From: Balanoglossus misakiensis
Taxonomy: Eukaryota; Hemichordata
Direction of reading: 5' to 3'
Assembly: GCA_040954595.2 (NCBI GenBank)
Contig: CM082576.2
Location: 15,872,001-15,936,000 of the forward strand
Length of the DNA stretch: 64,000 bases
Both the position numbers and the translations under genes were made by a program. Position 1 is the first letter of the stretch. Each line of letters opens with the position of its first letter. The notes beneath the pieces were generated by a model. That model was not told the DNA's origin, ran no database searches, and was given only the letters and a program-made list of their open reading frames with translations. Of this stretch, positions 46,001-55,194 are shown in pieces.

Positions 46001-47852
46001 ATAACGAGAGATCCGTGATGGGAGTCAACGAGCATGGATCGAGTCGTGTAATTCTTACGTGTGACCAGTAATAAACCAGAACTTTGTGTTACTCGGAAAA
46101 CTTGTTGCAAGTCTCTGTCTACGAAAGGTTTACGACCTGCCGGGTACCTCTCTCGGACTTTATGAATATGTTGGGTGGAGAAGGAGATGGAGAGAATTTA
46201 CGCCGTCACCCTTCGGACGTGGCTGATTCCCCACAGAAGCCCCGATGAGGTGAGCGTCGGAAGGACGGCGGGCGGGCGTAATAATAACAATTGTGCTGTG
46301 TCTATCGCAAATTGTCTTGCATATCAGAGGAAAAGACAACATTATTATCTTATGAAGAACACCCCCATGTCTGCCGCCTTATCATAAATACAACAAAAGT
46401 GTAGAAAAACGCGCAATGAATGTTCTTGATTCGACTCACATTTTCTCTGTTTTGTGGGTGAAGCGACAGGTTCTCCAGGGCTTCGGCAAGTTCTCCTATG
46501 GAAAAAGACTGCGGTCCTTCTACTAAGCACTTCTGAAGCCATATAACAAGTTCCTTTATAACACCTGCCATGACAAAAACAAGTGACGCGGTGTTTAATG
46601 TAACCAATCTTAACAGCGGGATGTTATGTACTGTGGTGTGATATGGTGTGGTATGGAGCGGTGTGATGTGATGTGATTTCAGTCATGTGATATGATGGAA
46701 GGAAATGAGGTGCAATTTTAGATATACAACACAACAAAGTTTCTCAAGCTTTTATCGACAGTTAGTCGTATTTCAAAATAGCGTTAAAACATTTTTTCGT
46801 GTTTTAAAAACTTGAACAAAATGATGTTAAATCTTGCACACATACTGCAGGAATAATTACCGTTTTCGTCTTTAATGAGGTCCACTTCTTTGGTAGGGTC
46901 GATCACATAGCTCAACGTCAGACAGGCCGCCAAACGACGTCCTGGGTCGGCTGACCCCTTGTAAAAATGTAGAAGACGTTTCGTTTCCGGGTTGTCAAAA
47001 TACACACGGTTAGTTTTCGATTTGACAAGATTGTGCAATGTAAACAAACACGTGCAAACCAAGTTCCATCTCCTCTGTCAAAAGGAAAATAGGATTATCA
47101 TAGCTTTAAAGTAAACTTCAGAAACCTGTTGAAGAAACTGAAATGATTTCCTATTTGTCCGGCTAATAGGGTGTCAAGTGACTGTTTGGGAACCAGACCC
47201 CATCATGCAATGCAAGTACCTTCATTTCCTGTCCCGCCGACACCCATTTCGTCACTTCCGCAATGACAGTTGATACGTCCTCTCGTTTACAGTCAGCATT
47301 CTGGGAACCACGCAGCACATCTGAAATGAAAGGATGAAGTCCAATGTGCATAAAATACTGGTTTTGGTCTACAAGAATGATTTTCGCTATTTGACCTTCT
47401 GCGGCAAGTTGAGGCACCCCTTACACTGTTCAGGGTTCAGTTTGTATTGCTAGATAAAATATAATCTACTGCCGCGCCGTCGACTGTGACGAGGTAAGCA
47501 TGACAGAAAAACAGAGACCAAAGGTCAAACAAGGCAACGGGTTACACGTACCAAAACAAACCGAAAGCTGAATAAAAATGTGAAATTACTCCGATATATT
47601 GTAGGCAAATTGAAAAATTACTAACACACAGAAAGATATGAAGTAGTTGAAGTGAGTGAAATCATTTTTTGATCCTTGATGACAGTTATGTTTGAGCGGA
47701 ATGGTTTTGATGGAATGCGGAAGTACATGTAACCGTCTGTTCGGAAAATCGTGCTTTGCCGACGAATGAGATATGAATCTGGTTAGTGTCCTCACAAAAA
47801 CACCATGGAGTTAGCATGGGGTTGGCTTACCTGCTATCTGTACAGCAGCCAT
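32560..47852 (-). CDS. ARM-NHR-Mab21/cGLR fusion protein (16 exons, ~1,169 aa)
   Basis: Coding exons in transcript order: 47852-47831, 47320-47220, 47074-46861, 46564-46440, 43968-43806, 43543-43358, 42924-42710, 42487-42335, 41547-41331, 41148-41064, 35577-35408, 35305-35180, 34838-34713, 34473-33493, 33365-33049, 32868-32560. Every junction agrees in phase and the total is 3,510 bases. Residues ~1-342 are helical armadillo-like repeats, ~394-575 a neuralized homology repeat, and ~635-1169 a Mab-21 domain, the fold of cGAS-like receptors that sense nucleic acids. ARM and NHR modules mediate protein interactions, so I infer a cytosolic signalling or sensing protein. The start is chosen for its good context (AGAATGG) and clean donor. 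The exon with the weakest acceptor is 43968-43806. The C-terminus may be altered by the repeat at 32490-32598. Confidence 0.8.
35180..41547 (-). CDS. Neuralized homology repeat (NHR) domain exons
   Basis: Four exons join in phase. 41547-41331: GYQGMRFIPAGKRARVKNDG, RVAYR, and KPLATNQLFEIHIDKMD. 41148-41064: VTMYKEFPDDVSYHGQGDG. 35577-35408: KIKEGDRVGIVLLQDKTLHY followed by YYNGVSKGMGFRNIPE. 35305-35180: DVYPLVAVTGKCIQVSIVDE. The early G-x-N/D-G block, the PL..xxFE.xI block, the GD.VG..L....LH...NG block and the Y.LV...G.C.QV end are the NHR pattern of neuralized-type proteins. The 5.5-kb intron inside the domain contains the TRIM-NHL gene. Confidence 0.8.
36091..36393. repeat. (CA)n-(CATA)n compound microsatellite
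   Basis: About 70 bases of CA followed by about 230 bases of pure CATA. Open frames on both strands through it are artefacts. Confidence 0.95.
36457..36712 (-). CDS. Unrecognised coding-like segment in the large intron
   Basis: An open minus-strand stretch reads PKYSYGTEAERQAKRREVIT, MFADENDEFPLSWLQPQRTV and PYKWKCWLPQWAEKPR before TAG. Its composition (Trp, Cys, Pro, balanced charges) looks like real protein, unlike the surrounding sequence. It has no good start codon and may be a terminal exon or a gene fragment. Acceptor-like CAAAG or TACAG precede it. It lies downstream of the TRIM-NHL gene on the same strand. I do not recognise the family. Confidence 0.3.
37245..39434 (-). CDS. Intronless TRIM-NHL protein (TRIM2/3/71-like)
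   Basis: A single 729-codon frame. RING finger near the N-terminus (CTVCLERYKNAKILPCLHTFC..CPICR), B-box 1 (CELCEQGVRTMHCVEC..), B-box 2 (YCSKHPDYKIEFYCDTCGKA..CKPDH), a coiled coil of ~100 residues, a filamin-type immunoglobulin segment (ICVTMTSPVKTNIGEVEA..SVSVRKKVVRGSPVRF), then about six NHL repeats (GVTLTKTGDALVSDFGNRRL, GNVYVSDTTNHRIQVFD, GYVYVSDSGNNRIVKY). Family members are RING-type E3 ubiquitin ligases with an NHL propeller for RNA or protein binding. I prefer the ATG at 39434 (context ATTATGG) to the in-frame ATG at 39557. It lies in an intron of the ARM-NHR-Mab21 gene on the same strand and probably arose by retroposition. The frame is intact. Confidence 0.9.
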   Translation of the reverse strand: MAAKDSGVATEIDENFLLCTVCLERYKNAKILPCLHTFCAPCLGKLAEKTHGAVNCPICRRSHELPGNGVSGFDTSGFLNDLVELLNKRDTSTSTMKCELCEQGVRTMHCVECSLEMCDACSRGHVKVPLTKLHRLVSVVEYNSAKSVDPASVQPPIYCSKHPDYKIEFYCDTCGKAICLKCTALDHCKPDHQYRCVKQAAEAYAEDLLTTIDKVKTKETQVSESTIAVTQVSTSLDESFRRDDDKLREHIRKTIEELTRLIQENGDKLLKELKDEYDRRKLNLNAQLKEMEVCHNDLSHAREYAEKLLHHGNATQLMTAKKGISSQMTELLKLETETEPMESDYLKFQPCDDFCTEKKVGAIEITVPYGILDAPDFTRIDEEICVTMTSPVKTNIGEVEAALTSGEKVEVSDNNDGTLSLKTRANTEGERELSVSVRKKVVRGSPVRFKVIHKKGLVCKFGEKGSGAGQLKYPYGVTLTKTGDALVSDFGNRRLQSFSVGGKQQKIFRFRNLSNAFKPNDAAVSVDGNVFTTDEGNKQVIVCDENGKLIRCFGKGKIKWPIGIGISPVNGRVCVVDNSAHCIHIYDQYGNHIKSFGREGSEEGEFICPWFVCMDDKGNVYVSDTTNHRIQVFDGDGHFLYTFGSEGRGDGQLSSPRGVAVDKHGYVYVSDSGNNRIVKYESGGKFVCRVDSDDDGLNQPHGICVTDDEPLCKVLVVDYGNDCVNVLAQ
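39718..39795. repeat. (CA)n microsatellite
   Basis: About 75 bases of nearly pure CA just upstream of the TRIM-NHL gene. Confidence 0.95.
40050..40970. repeat. Dispersed repeat ending in (ATAC)n
   Basis: Several diverged blocks of the type AAATTTCAAAGCAATC and ATATGCAAATATCACC are followed by ACCAAATATCGAGGTCATAC, GTTTTCAAGTTTTTGATGTGG, ACGGACATACAGACATAC and a pure ATAC microsatellite (40890-40966). The sharp end at a microsatellite suggests an element with a simple-repeat tail. Confidence 0.5.
42710..47852 (-). CDS. Armadillo-like N-terminal region exons
   Basis: Seven exons join in phase and give helical repeats: VLRGSQNADCKREDVSTVIA; RRWNLVCTCLFTLHNLVKSK and GRRLAACLTLSYVIDPTKEV; ELVIWLQKCLVEGPQSFSIG, ELAEALENLSLHPQNREN; VMTHAVPVLFDVLERC; CAFVDSLVSSLGEMKPDEAK; WEGLGALNNVFMNCTDASLV and GLVKFLLNICQQHCQN. 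The NLS/NN-V pattern with Leu-rich paired helices is ARM-like, reminiscent of SARM1-type ARM arrays. A Pro/Lys linker exon (42487-42335) leads to the NHR domain. Confidence 0.65.
43006..43231. repeat. (CTGT)n-(TGTA)n microsatellite
   Basis: An imperfect CTGT/TGTC stretch passes into about 165 bases of TGTA, in an intron of the ARM-NHR-Mab21 gene. Antisense and sense frames here are artefacts. Confidence 0.95.
44039..46289 (+). mobile_element. Non-autonomous LTR retrotransposon with matching LTRs
   Basis: Direct repeats 44039-44589 and 45738-46289 are almost identical, start TGTCACGATTGAG and end TAATAATAACA. ATTG flanks both outer ends (44035-44038 and 46290-46293), a 4-bp target duplication. 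A possible primer site TGGTGTTAGAATCCGGG follows the 5' LTR, and the purine run GGAAAAGTGGGAAG precedes the 3' LTR. Each LTR contains AATAAA. The ~1.15-kb internal part has no gag or pol, so it depends on other elements (TRIM/LARD type). It sits in the ARM-NHR-Mab21 intron between exons 5 and 4 of the transcript. Near-identical LTRs mean a recent insertion. Confidence 0.85.
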
Positions 47853-48049
47853 TCTACCAAACACTTAAAATCTGAATCCAATATTTGACGCAGCCGTGAG
47901 GGTGACTGGAGTGCGATCACCTGACTATACTGATGTTGTCACCTGACTATGTTGTCATTAGTTTGCGTCTCTGACCTATATCACTTCGCCGTATTTTATA
48001 CATTGGTAGAAGTCATTCCTAAATGTTGTTTATGATGTAGAACCTATAC

Positions 48050-48111
48050 CAACCAGCCCTTAGAGAGATTTTATGTAACCCCTTTTCGGTTCATGAACAT
48101 GTGGGTGTAAG
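48050..48111 (+). repeat. ~60-base repeat shared with 8281-8343
   Basis: CCCTTAGAGAGATTTTATGT, then CTTTTCGGTTCATGAAC and GTGGGTGTAAG, match 8281-8343 closely. It lies ~200 bases upstream of the minus-strand gene's start codon, and the other copy lies ~660 bases upstream of the sushi/SEA start codon. Confidence 0.6.
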
Positions 48112-48112
48112 C

Positions 48113-48900
48113 CAAACAAATAGTCAGAATGAAGCAATCTATAAGTCTTCACGCGGCAATCAAAACACCCATACACTGAGTGATCTCAGAAACAGCGAAA
48201 TAATGGTTGTGGTCTGTTTGACAACAGGCGAATTGAATCTGCGATGAATAAACAAGCGGATGTTAATTAGTCGACCCGTTGAAACATAGAGTTGTATGAC
48301 AGACAGAACAATTAGAACTAGAATACAAAATAGAACTATATTACAAATTAAGACGTGCAATTACTTTAACATATCAATATCTTTTTCTGTTAATTTTGAA
48401 GTAATTCTATTCGGTGAATCTGTAAGGTGTTTGTCGATGACCTCGTTTAAACACCTATCCAGCACATGAGGGCGCTGTCACAGTAGCAGAATTATTCGCA
48501 AAATGTACACCTTTGTTGATGATGCGACATTTTCAACAAAAGTGATTGACAACATCCTACAGACGATAATTTCAAAATTGTGAGTAGATAGAGTTTTCAT
48601 GGACGAAGAAACAAAAACAAAAACAAAATGCAATATTACAGATTTGTCACAATGCTGAACAAATGAAAATGACCAGGTTATTAGATAAGTGGTTTAATTA
48701 TAGAGTAGATATTTGTGGAAAAATTGCCTCGAAATCAATGATCAACATTTCGTCATTTTGACCACAATAGATAATGCCTATCTGCACTTCCAAAATCGTA
48801 ATAGTAAATTATTAAAATTGAAAAGTAAAGAACACTCCGTTCATTATTAAAATATCAATGCTTCAGTCAATAAAGAAAAGATTATCGGTATGTAATGGTC
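48113..48900. other. Intergenic, no feature recognised
   Basis: A+T-rich sequence. No coding pattern, RNA gene or clear repeat is seen. Confidence 0.4.
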
Positions 48901-48902
48901 AA

Positions 48903-49335
48903 ATAAGGAGAGTGGGTTACAATTCGAAAAGTTAACCATAGAGGGCGTTTACACCGTGACATCCATCATTAAGATTTTCATGACGTTTTATTGTCGCATG
49001 TAATCGGGAACGACCTCAGTCCTGACAGCACCCCATATCAATCTTCGCAATCGGGAGTTTAGTCAAAATTTATTTCACGCTGTGTGACTCCATAATTGTA
49101 TTTTCAAAGACATCATTTCTTATCGGACAGAGTTTTGGGCGAGGCAGCACATGGCATGATCGTGCCAGTCAATCAACACCAAGTGCCTTTCCGGAGGGGG
49201 GGGGTGTCTTTCTGAATGGTTTCGGTTGTTGCACATGGTTATCTATTTATCTATTAACCATGTCTATTAACTTCATCTGGACTTCGCACTATTAATAAAA
49301 GGGGACTTACATGCGGTCATTTGACCACATAAATT
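48903..49335 (+). repeat. Dispersed ~430-base repeat, copy 1
   Basis: From GAGTGGGTTACAATTCGAAA to ACCTTTAACATTATTAAAA it matches 53850-54328 in the same orientation, with small indels (a G run at 49197-49203 and a missing ACAAAGGCCAAAGGGTC segment). Its nature is unknown. Confidence 0.75.
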
Positions 49336-50560
49336 TAACACCATGTTTATCACCTTTAACATTATTAAAAAAACTTTGGCAAATAGACCAAAAATAGAAA
49401 TGCCTTTCCCAGTTATGATGTTGAAGAAATTGCCATGGAAACTTATCATCAAAACTATCCGTTCACTATGAGACGTTTCCGGACATGGGTAACAGTCTGG
49501 CTTGCGTGCCGACGTGAATGACACATTCAATCAGTGCCTGATTATTAAAACCAAGGTCAAGTGATACACCGCATTTACGTTTGGTCTCTCCACATAGTTT
49601 GTCCACCAAGCTACCGTCAGAATCTCGGGCATAATCTCCACCGCGCATCCCCTTAGTGCAGGTCCGCTCCGTTTTCTATTAATTGGAGGGACAGTAGTAA
49701 TGTTAAATTATTAGTTGAAATCAATAGATAGGCTGAATAGATCCAGAATTTGTTAGTGTTAAGAATCATAGCTAGACAGGTTTGATATATCCAAGTAGGC
49801 ATTTACGGTGATTGCATTTTTTTTTCATAGGAAGTGGTTTTAGTCACCTTCAGCCAGTGTCTGGTCAACAAACCCGGTTCAATGCATGGTCCCTAGCCTC
49901 CAAACATTTGATTGTCTGCTCGGCCGTTGGAATAACTTCGTAGATGGCTACGGCATCTGTGCCGGAGATTGTTGATATGGCATGTATTTATACCGTATTA
50001 GAACCCTGTACCATCATTTAAAAGAAAATTTAATCAGTTAAATTTCATTCCTTCATTTGAATCATAATTGTCTATTAAACACACAGTAATGTCATTATGC
50101 TTTCCTTGAAAAACTGTAATTATTTAATGGATATCTTCTTTAATTGAGACATCGTAAATTATGCAATACCTCTTAGATTTGGAGCGCATTGTAGCAAAGG
50201 AATTACTGGATTATTTCTACACACACAATAGGCTTAACGAATTTACATTGAATTTAGAGCGGACATACGCCGTGCTAGGTACGCGAATTATATTTGTCGG
50301 AACATTTCATCATTGGTGTAAATTATTTGTTTGATGTTTTCTAGAGTTTGTGATTATAATATAGGGCGATGAAGCTCCGAGAACAATCATGAGTTCGGGG
50401 TACTCTGGCAAAAGGTCAAACAATGCTGTAATTTTTCATTTCTCACGGACACCCTTGATAATTTTGATAATAGAACGGCTGTTCATTGAATCCGACAGGT
50501 CACCAGATTCATCCACATGTGCGTCGATATATTGATCTGACTGACATCTAGTTGTGTCTA
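49336..50560. other. Unannotated stretch with one minor open segment
   Basis: The minus-strand segment 49676-49466 reads TCTKGMRGGDYARDSDGSLV and ALIECVIHVGTQARLLPM before a stop. It could be a fragment of something coding, but no family is recognised. The rest shows no features. Confidence 0.25.
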
Positions 50561-50562
50561 CC

Positions 50563-51000
50563 AAAATCCGATGACCGGAAACACGTCATTTTCAAGATGG
50601 CGTCCAAGATGGCTGCCGCACACTTAAAATGGTCATAACTACAGGTATTCTTTATTCTAAATCAGTGATAAAAATAGCAACAAAAGATTTCGCAATAGTT
50701 TTGCATAGTATCAAATGTGCTTATTAACATACTAAAAGTCTACCAAAATCCAATGACCGGAAATGCGTCATTTTCAAGATGGCGTCCAACATGGCTGCCA
50801 CATACTTAAAATGACCATAACTACAATTGTTCTTTATTCTAAATCAGACATTAAAATTGCAACAAAAGGTTTCTCAACGGTTTTCTATAGTATCGAATGT
50901 GCTTAATAACATATTAAAAGTCTACCAAAATCCCATGACCGGAAACACGTCATTTCCAAGATGGTGTACAAGATGGCCGCCGCATATCTAAAATGACCAT
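50563..51000 (+). repeat. Three tandem ~185-base repeats with paired YY1-like motifs
   Basis: Units start near 50563, 50745 and 50928 with CTACCAAAATCC(G/A/C)ATGACCGG. Each contains CAAGATGGCGTCCAAGATGG or a close variant, then AAAATG(G/A)(T/C)CATAACTACA. They adjoin the foldback element at 51010. Confidence 0.75.
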
Positions 51001-51674
51001 ACATGTATAACTATATACAAGTGCCATTTTACCCAAGGAGATAGATGCCTTACATCAGAATTTTTGGTAAGGAAGGTTAAGAAGTCAATTCTATGTAAAA
51101 CAATTGGGATGATTCCCAAACAATAGTCTTAAAGACCCCACTCAAGACAAAAATTACCGTTTTGGCCACTTCTTGTCCCAAAAGTGTCATTTTTAGAAAG
51201 CAATAAAAACAAACTGCTTCTTCTCATCAGAGATCTGATGATGTATGATATGCCCATTCTATTTAAAATTGTGTGACTATTCCAAAAAGCAGTCTTATTG
51301 ACCCCACGCAAGACAAAATTGCCTTATTATCCATTTTTGTCCCAAAAAATCATTTTAGACAAAATAAAAAACAGACTGTTTTCCGCACATTCGGTGATCA
51401 GACAAAATTAAAAACAATTTTTTCCACACATTCGGTGGTCTGATGATATATGGAAAGTCAATTATAGGTTAAAAGTGGTGACTATTCCAAAATAGTAGTG
51501 TTATTGACCCCACTCAATACAAACTTGCCATTTTGGCCACTTTTTGGTCAAAATTTGTCATTTAAAAAACAAACTGTTTTATTCATATTGTGATTGATGT
51601 ACCGAAAGTCCATTATGTAAATACTTGTGATGATTCCAGACAAGGTAGTTTTGTTGCCCTCAAGTCATTTATAA

Positions 51675-52075
51675 ATGCTAGTCCCACACCCTAGAAAAAA
51701 ACTTAGACATTACAATCCAGAAGAAACAATCAATCTTGATGAAACCATTTTCCCCGACATATATTTTCCCAATTTTCCAGTACAAGGTTTTTTTTATAAA
51801 GCACTTGTTCAAAATAAGGCAGAAAGGCCAACACCACAACTTACACACGAAAAACTTTATCCAAACAGCAGCTTTTTGCGGAAAGATATTTTGAATCTCC
51901 CCTATTAAACTATCAGGGATGAAAAACGGAGAAGTTTCCAATTAAAAAAATGTACATAGAATTATTGCCTGTCGTAGCCTTTTAAAGAAATGGAATGCCG
52001 TGGATGATGATTCATGTATACATTGTGATGATACTGAGACTATACAACATCTGTTCTATTCATGTGTCAATATGT
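51675..52075 (+). mobile_element. LINE ORF2 C-terminal fragment (L1/Tx1-like)
   Basis: One frame reads LDETIFPDIYFPNFP, GFFYKALVQNKAERPTPQLT and a second frame, after shifts, SLLKKWNAVDDDSCIHCDDT and ETIQHLFYSCVNM. The last part is the C-x2-C..H..C tail common after the reverse transcriptase of L1/Tx1-type LINEs. Frameshifts and stops make it non-functional. Confidence 0.55.
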
Positions 52076-52227
52076 AAGGGACCTTTTGATAAGTTTAACA
52101 ACCTTTGGCGAGAGATCTCTTCAAGAGGTTTCGTGTCTCTTGATACTTTTAGTTAAACTATGTCGTTCTGATCGCAAAATATCACTTGTATTTGATACGA
52201 TTTTGTAATTTTAGACTGTCATTTTCA

Positions 52228-52231
52228 ATGT

Positions 52232-52326
<95 letters not shown>

Positions 52327-53125
52327 CACATTAAAGGATTTCCCATTTACAATACTCAAACAGGGGTAGAGACCCCTATAAGGTTGTAATCTACCATGGG
52401 GTCCTACTATAAAGTATAAAAATGAAAGTTTAAAACAGAAAAGTACAAATAGTAAAAGTAAAACTTATAAAAGTGGTGACTACAAGTTGAAGTTTCTAAA
52501 ACTGTGAGGTCGTCTATCTGCTTAAAGTGGTTCTGATGTAAGAGTTCAACAGAGATTTGAAATTATTTATGTTGGTACTGCATCTAACAATGTCAGGTAG
52601 AGAGTTCCAAGCTCTAGCAGCACGCATAGCAAACGTTCTTTGACCTGTTTCAGTTCGAAATCGAGGCAATAATAATTTGCGAGTTGAGGCTCCTCGTGTC
52701 TGGTAAGCATGGGCGTCATTCAGTGTAACAATTTTTTCTATAAGATAGCTAGGAGCAGAGTTGTTGAAACATTTGTACACCATAATACAAGTAAAGTAAA
52801 AAATACGTTGTCTTACAGATAGCACATCGAATCTTTCAAAAAGTACATCAGTTGGGGTATCAAAATCAGCATTAAGTATTACTCTTAAGGCACGCTTCTG
52901 CAATTTATAAACCTTGTCTATATTTTTAGAAGTCGTATTTCCCCACACAATAGAGCAGTAGTCAATGACAGATTGAATCAAACCGTAATATAAAACTTTT
53001 CTGAGGTGTAAAGGTATGAATTTACAAAGGCGCCTAAGTAGTCCAACTCTCCGACTCAAAGTAAGACACAAATTATCAATATGTTTATCCCATGAAATAG
53101 AATTGTCTAAGATTAAACCCAGTAT
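52228..53125 (-). mobile_element. LINE 3' end (CR1/Jockey-like) with (TAAA)n tail
   Basis: On the minus strand an open frame of ~200 codons reads GLILDNSISWDKHIDNLCLT, VLYYGLIQSVIDYCSIVWGN, KVYKLQKRALRVILNADFDT, APSYLIEKIVTLND and RAARAWNSLPDIVRCSTNIN, the thumb/C-terminal part of CR1/Jockey-type reverse transcriptases. It is followed by a short 3' UTR and a (TAAA)n tail (52228-52325 as TTTA on the + strand). The 5' truncation is typical of LINE insertions. The preserved frame suggests relative youth. Confidence 0.8.
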
Positions 53126-53849
53126 GTTTCTAATATCATATAAATAAAAATTCGATTGAAAGAAAAAACGGACTTTTAATACATCATCAAATCTCTGGAT
53201 ATGAAGAAAACAGTTTGTCTAAAATTGACAAATGTTTGACCAAAAAGTGGCCAAAGTGGCAATTTTGTATTGAGTGGGGTCAATAAGACTACTTTTTGAA
53301 ATGCTCTTCACTTTTAACGTAGAATTGACTTTCCATATATCATCAGGTCGCTTAATGTGGAAAAAACAGTTTGTTTTAAATTTTGTCTAAATGAACTTTA
53401 TGGGCAAAAAATGGACAATACGGCAATCTTGTCTTGGGTGCGGTCAATTAGACTGCTTTTTTGGAATAGTTATCACATTTTACAAGAATGGGCATGTCAT
53501 ACATCACGAGACCTCAAATGTGAAGAAAACAGTTTGTTGTTATTGTTTTCTAAAAAATCGCGTCAAGGACACGGTGGTCCCATTGAGTTATTACACAAGA
53601 AAAAGTCTACACCGGAGTACATGGCCATATACAAACACACAGACACACACATAGCGAGAGATCAATGGGCAAACACTGACTGACCCATAAGCTGCCAATG
53701 GCATATGTACTGTACGTACACTAACGATTGAAATACCAAAAGTTGACGGACGACAGACGACGGACGGACACTTATCAACCTACTGCTACAGCTCGGTTGA
53801 CACAAGTGATAGCAGAGCTAATGTTAATAATGTAATGTTTAAGTAGAAG

Positions 53850-54328
53850 AGTGGGTTACAATTCGAAAAGTTAACCATAGAGGGCGTTTACACCGTGACA
53901 TCCATCGTTAAGATTTTCATGACGTTTTATTGTCGCATGTAATCGGGAACGACCTCAGTCCTAACAGCACCCCATATCAATCTTCGCAATCGGGACTTTG
54001 GTCAAAATTTATATCACGCTGTGTGACTCCATAATTGTATTTTCAATGACATCATTTCTTATCGGACAGAGTTTTGGGCGAGGCAGCACATTTATACAAA
54101 GGCCAAAGGGTCAATGCATGATCGTGCCAGTCAATCAACACCCAGTGCCTTTCCGGAGGGGGTGCCTTTCTGAATGGTTTCGGCTGTTGCACATGGTTAT
54201 CTATTAACCATGTCTATTGTCTTCATCTGGACTTCGCACTGTTAATAAAAGGGGACTTACAGGTGGTCATGATTTGATCACATAAATTTAACACCATGTT
54301 TATCACCTTTAACATTATTAAAACAAGT
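53850..54328 (+). repeat. Dispersed ~430-base repeat, copy 2
   Basis: Direct-orientation partner of 48903-49335. The two copies bracket the region with the split foldback element, about 4.9 kb apart, and could mark a larger duplication or two ends of one mobile unit. Confidence 0.75.
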
Positions 54329-54335
54329 GACCTAG

Positions 54336-55150
54336 CGGCCGATAGAGTTGCAGAAACGATTAGGCAACCAGTTAGCAGGATTGATATGCAGGTTATGATG
54401 AGAAGCTGAATATTCAACAAGCCAACATATGTAGGGAGTAGAATAAGAAAGTGTAGAGGATAGACATACACACATAGTTGAGCTATTTTTGACTGGTTTG
54501 TGTAGAGAGGTATTGTTGACGTACAAGTATAATGAGAATAAATGAATGTCTGAATGTTATGATTGTATTTTGAATCTGGTAATAAATAACATTTTTACAC
54601 AACATGAATTATAACATTCATTTCTCTTAGTGGTTTCTGGGGAAAAAGACAGCAATACAATCTTTTCCATGAGAAAATTTAATTTTTTGGGCCAATTATG
54701 CTGTAAAGGAAAAAAAAGAAAAGGCGCAAAACAATCATTTTCTTGATAACTTACAATTATTTGCTGCTGCATACTGTACTGCATTTATAGGTAAATCATG
54801 GAGATAGGAAGCCAATTATAGTAGCTGCTGCGTCACAAAGTGTCTATAGTGTTGTGTGTTGTCTTGTGTGTCCAGTGTTGTTTTTGTGTGGTGGTTAAAG
54901 GTTAGTTAGGGTTTGCTGCACGTCTACTTGTCTGAGGTGGTTAGACAGTCAGTTACACATCTTAGCATCGAACGGCTTTGACAAAATGAACTCTGCTATG
55001 ACACACCACCAGTGTAAATTACTGCGCATGGACAATTCACCAGAACTGGATTACATAATCTCTGCACTGACTTGGTCTGCATGAATAATTCGGAGGTGAT
55101 AATTCGGGGAGAAACTAAAACAATAGACAGTGGAGAACAGTGGACAATCA
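54336..55150. other. Intergenic, no feature recognised
   Basis: Short frames only. The stretch after about 54800 is TG-rich and may belong to the LTR-like region that follows. Confidence 0.35.
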
Positions 55151-55194
55151 TTCTGAATAAATTATTGTAGAAAATATGTACAGCAATGCACCTG

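Larger units (their letters stand above)
51010..53610. mobile_element. Foldback element, copy 2, split by LINE insertions
   Basis: 51010-51660 carries the left-arm sequence of the palindrome at 56685 (AAGGAGATAGATGCC, GGTAAGGAAGGTT, then GACCCCACTCAAGACAAAA repeats). 53160-53610 carries the inverted partner (AAAATTG..GTATTGAGTGGGGTCAATAA, GAAAACAGTTTGT). Between them lie two LINE fragments. The arms are more diverged than those of copy 1. Confidence 0.65.
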
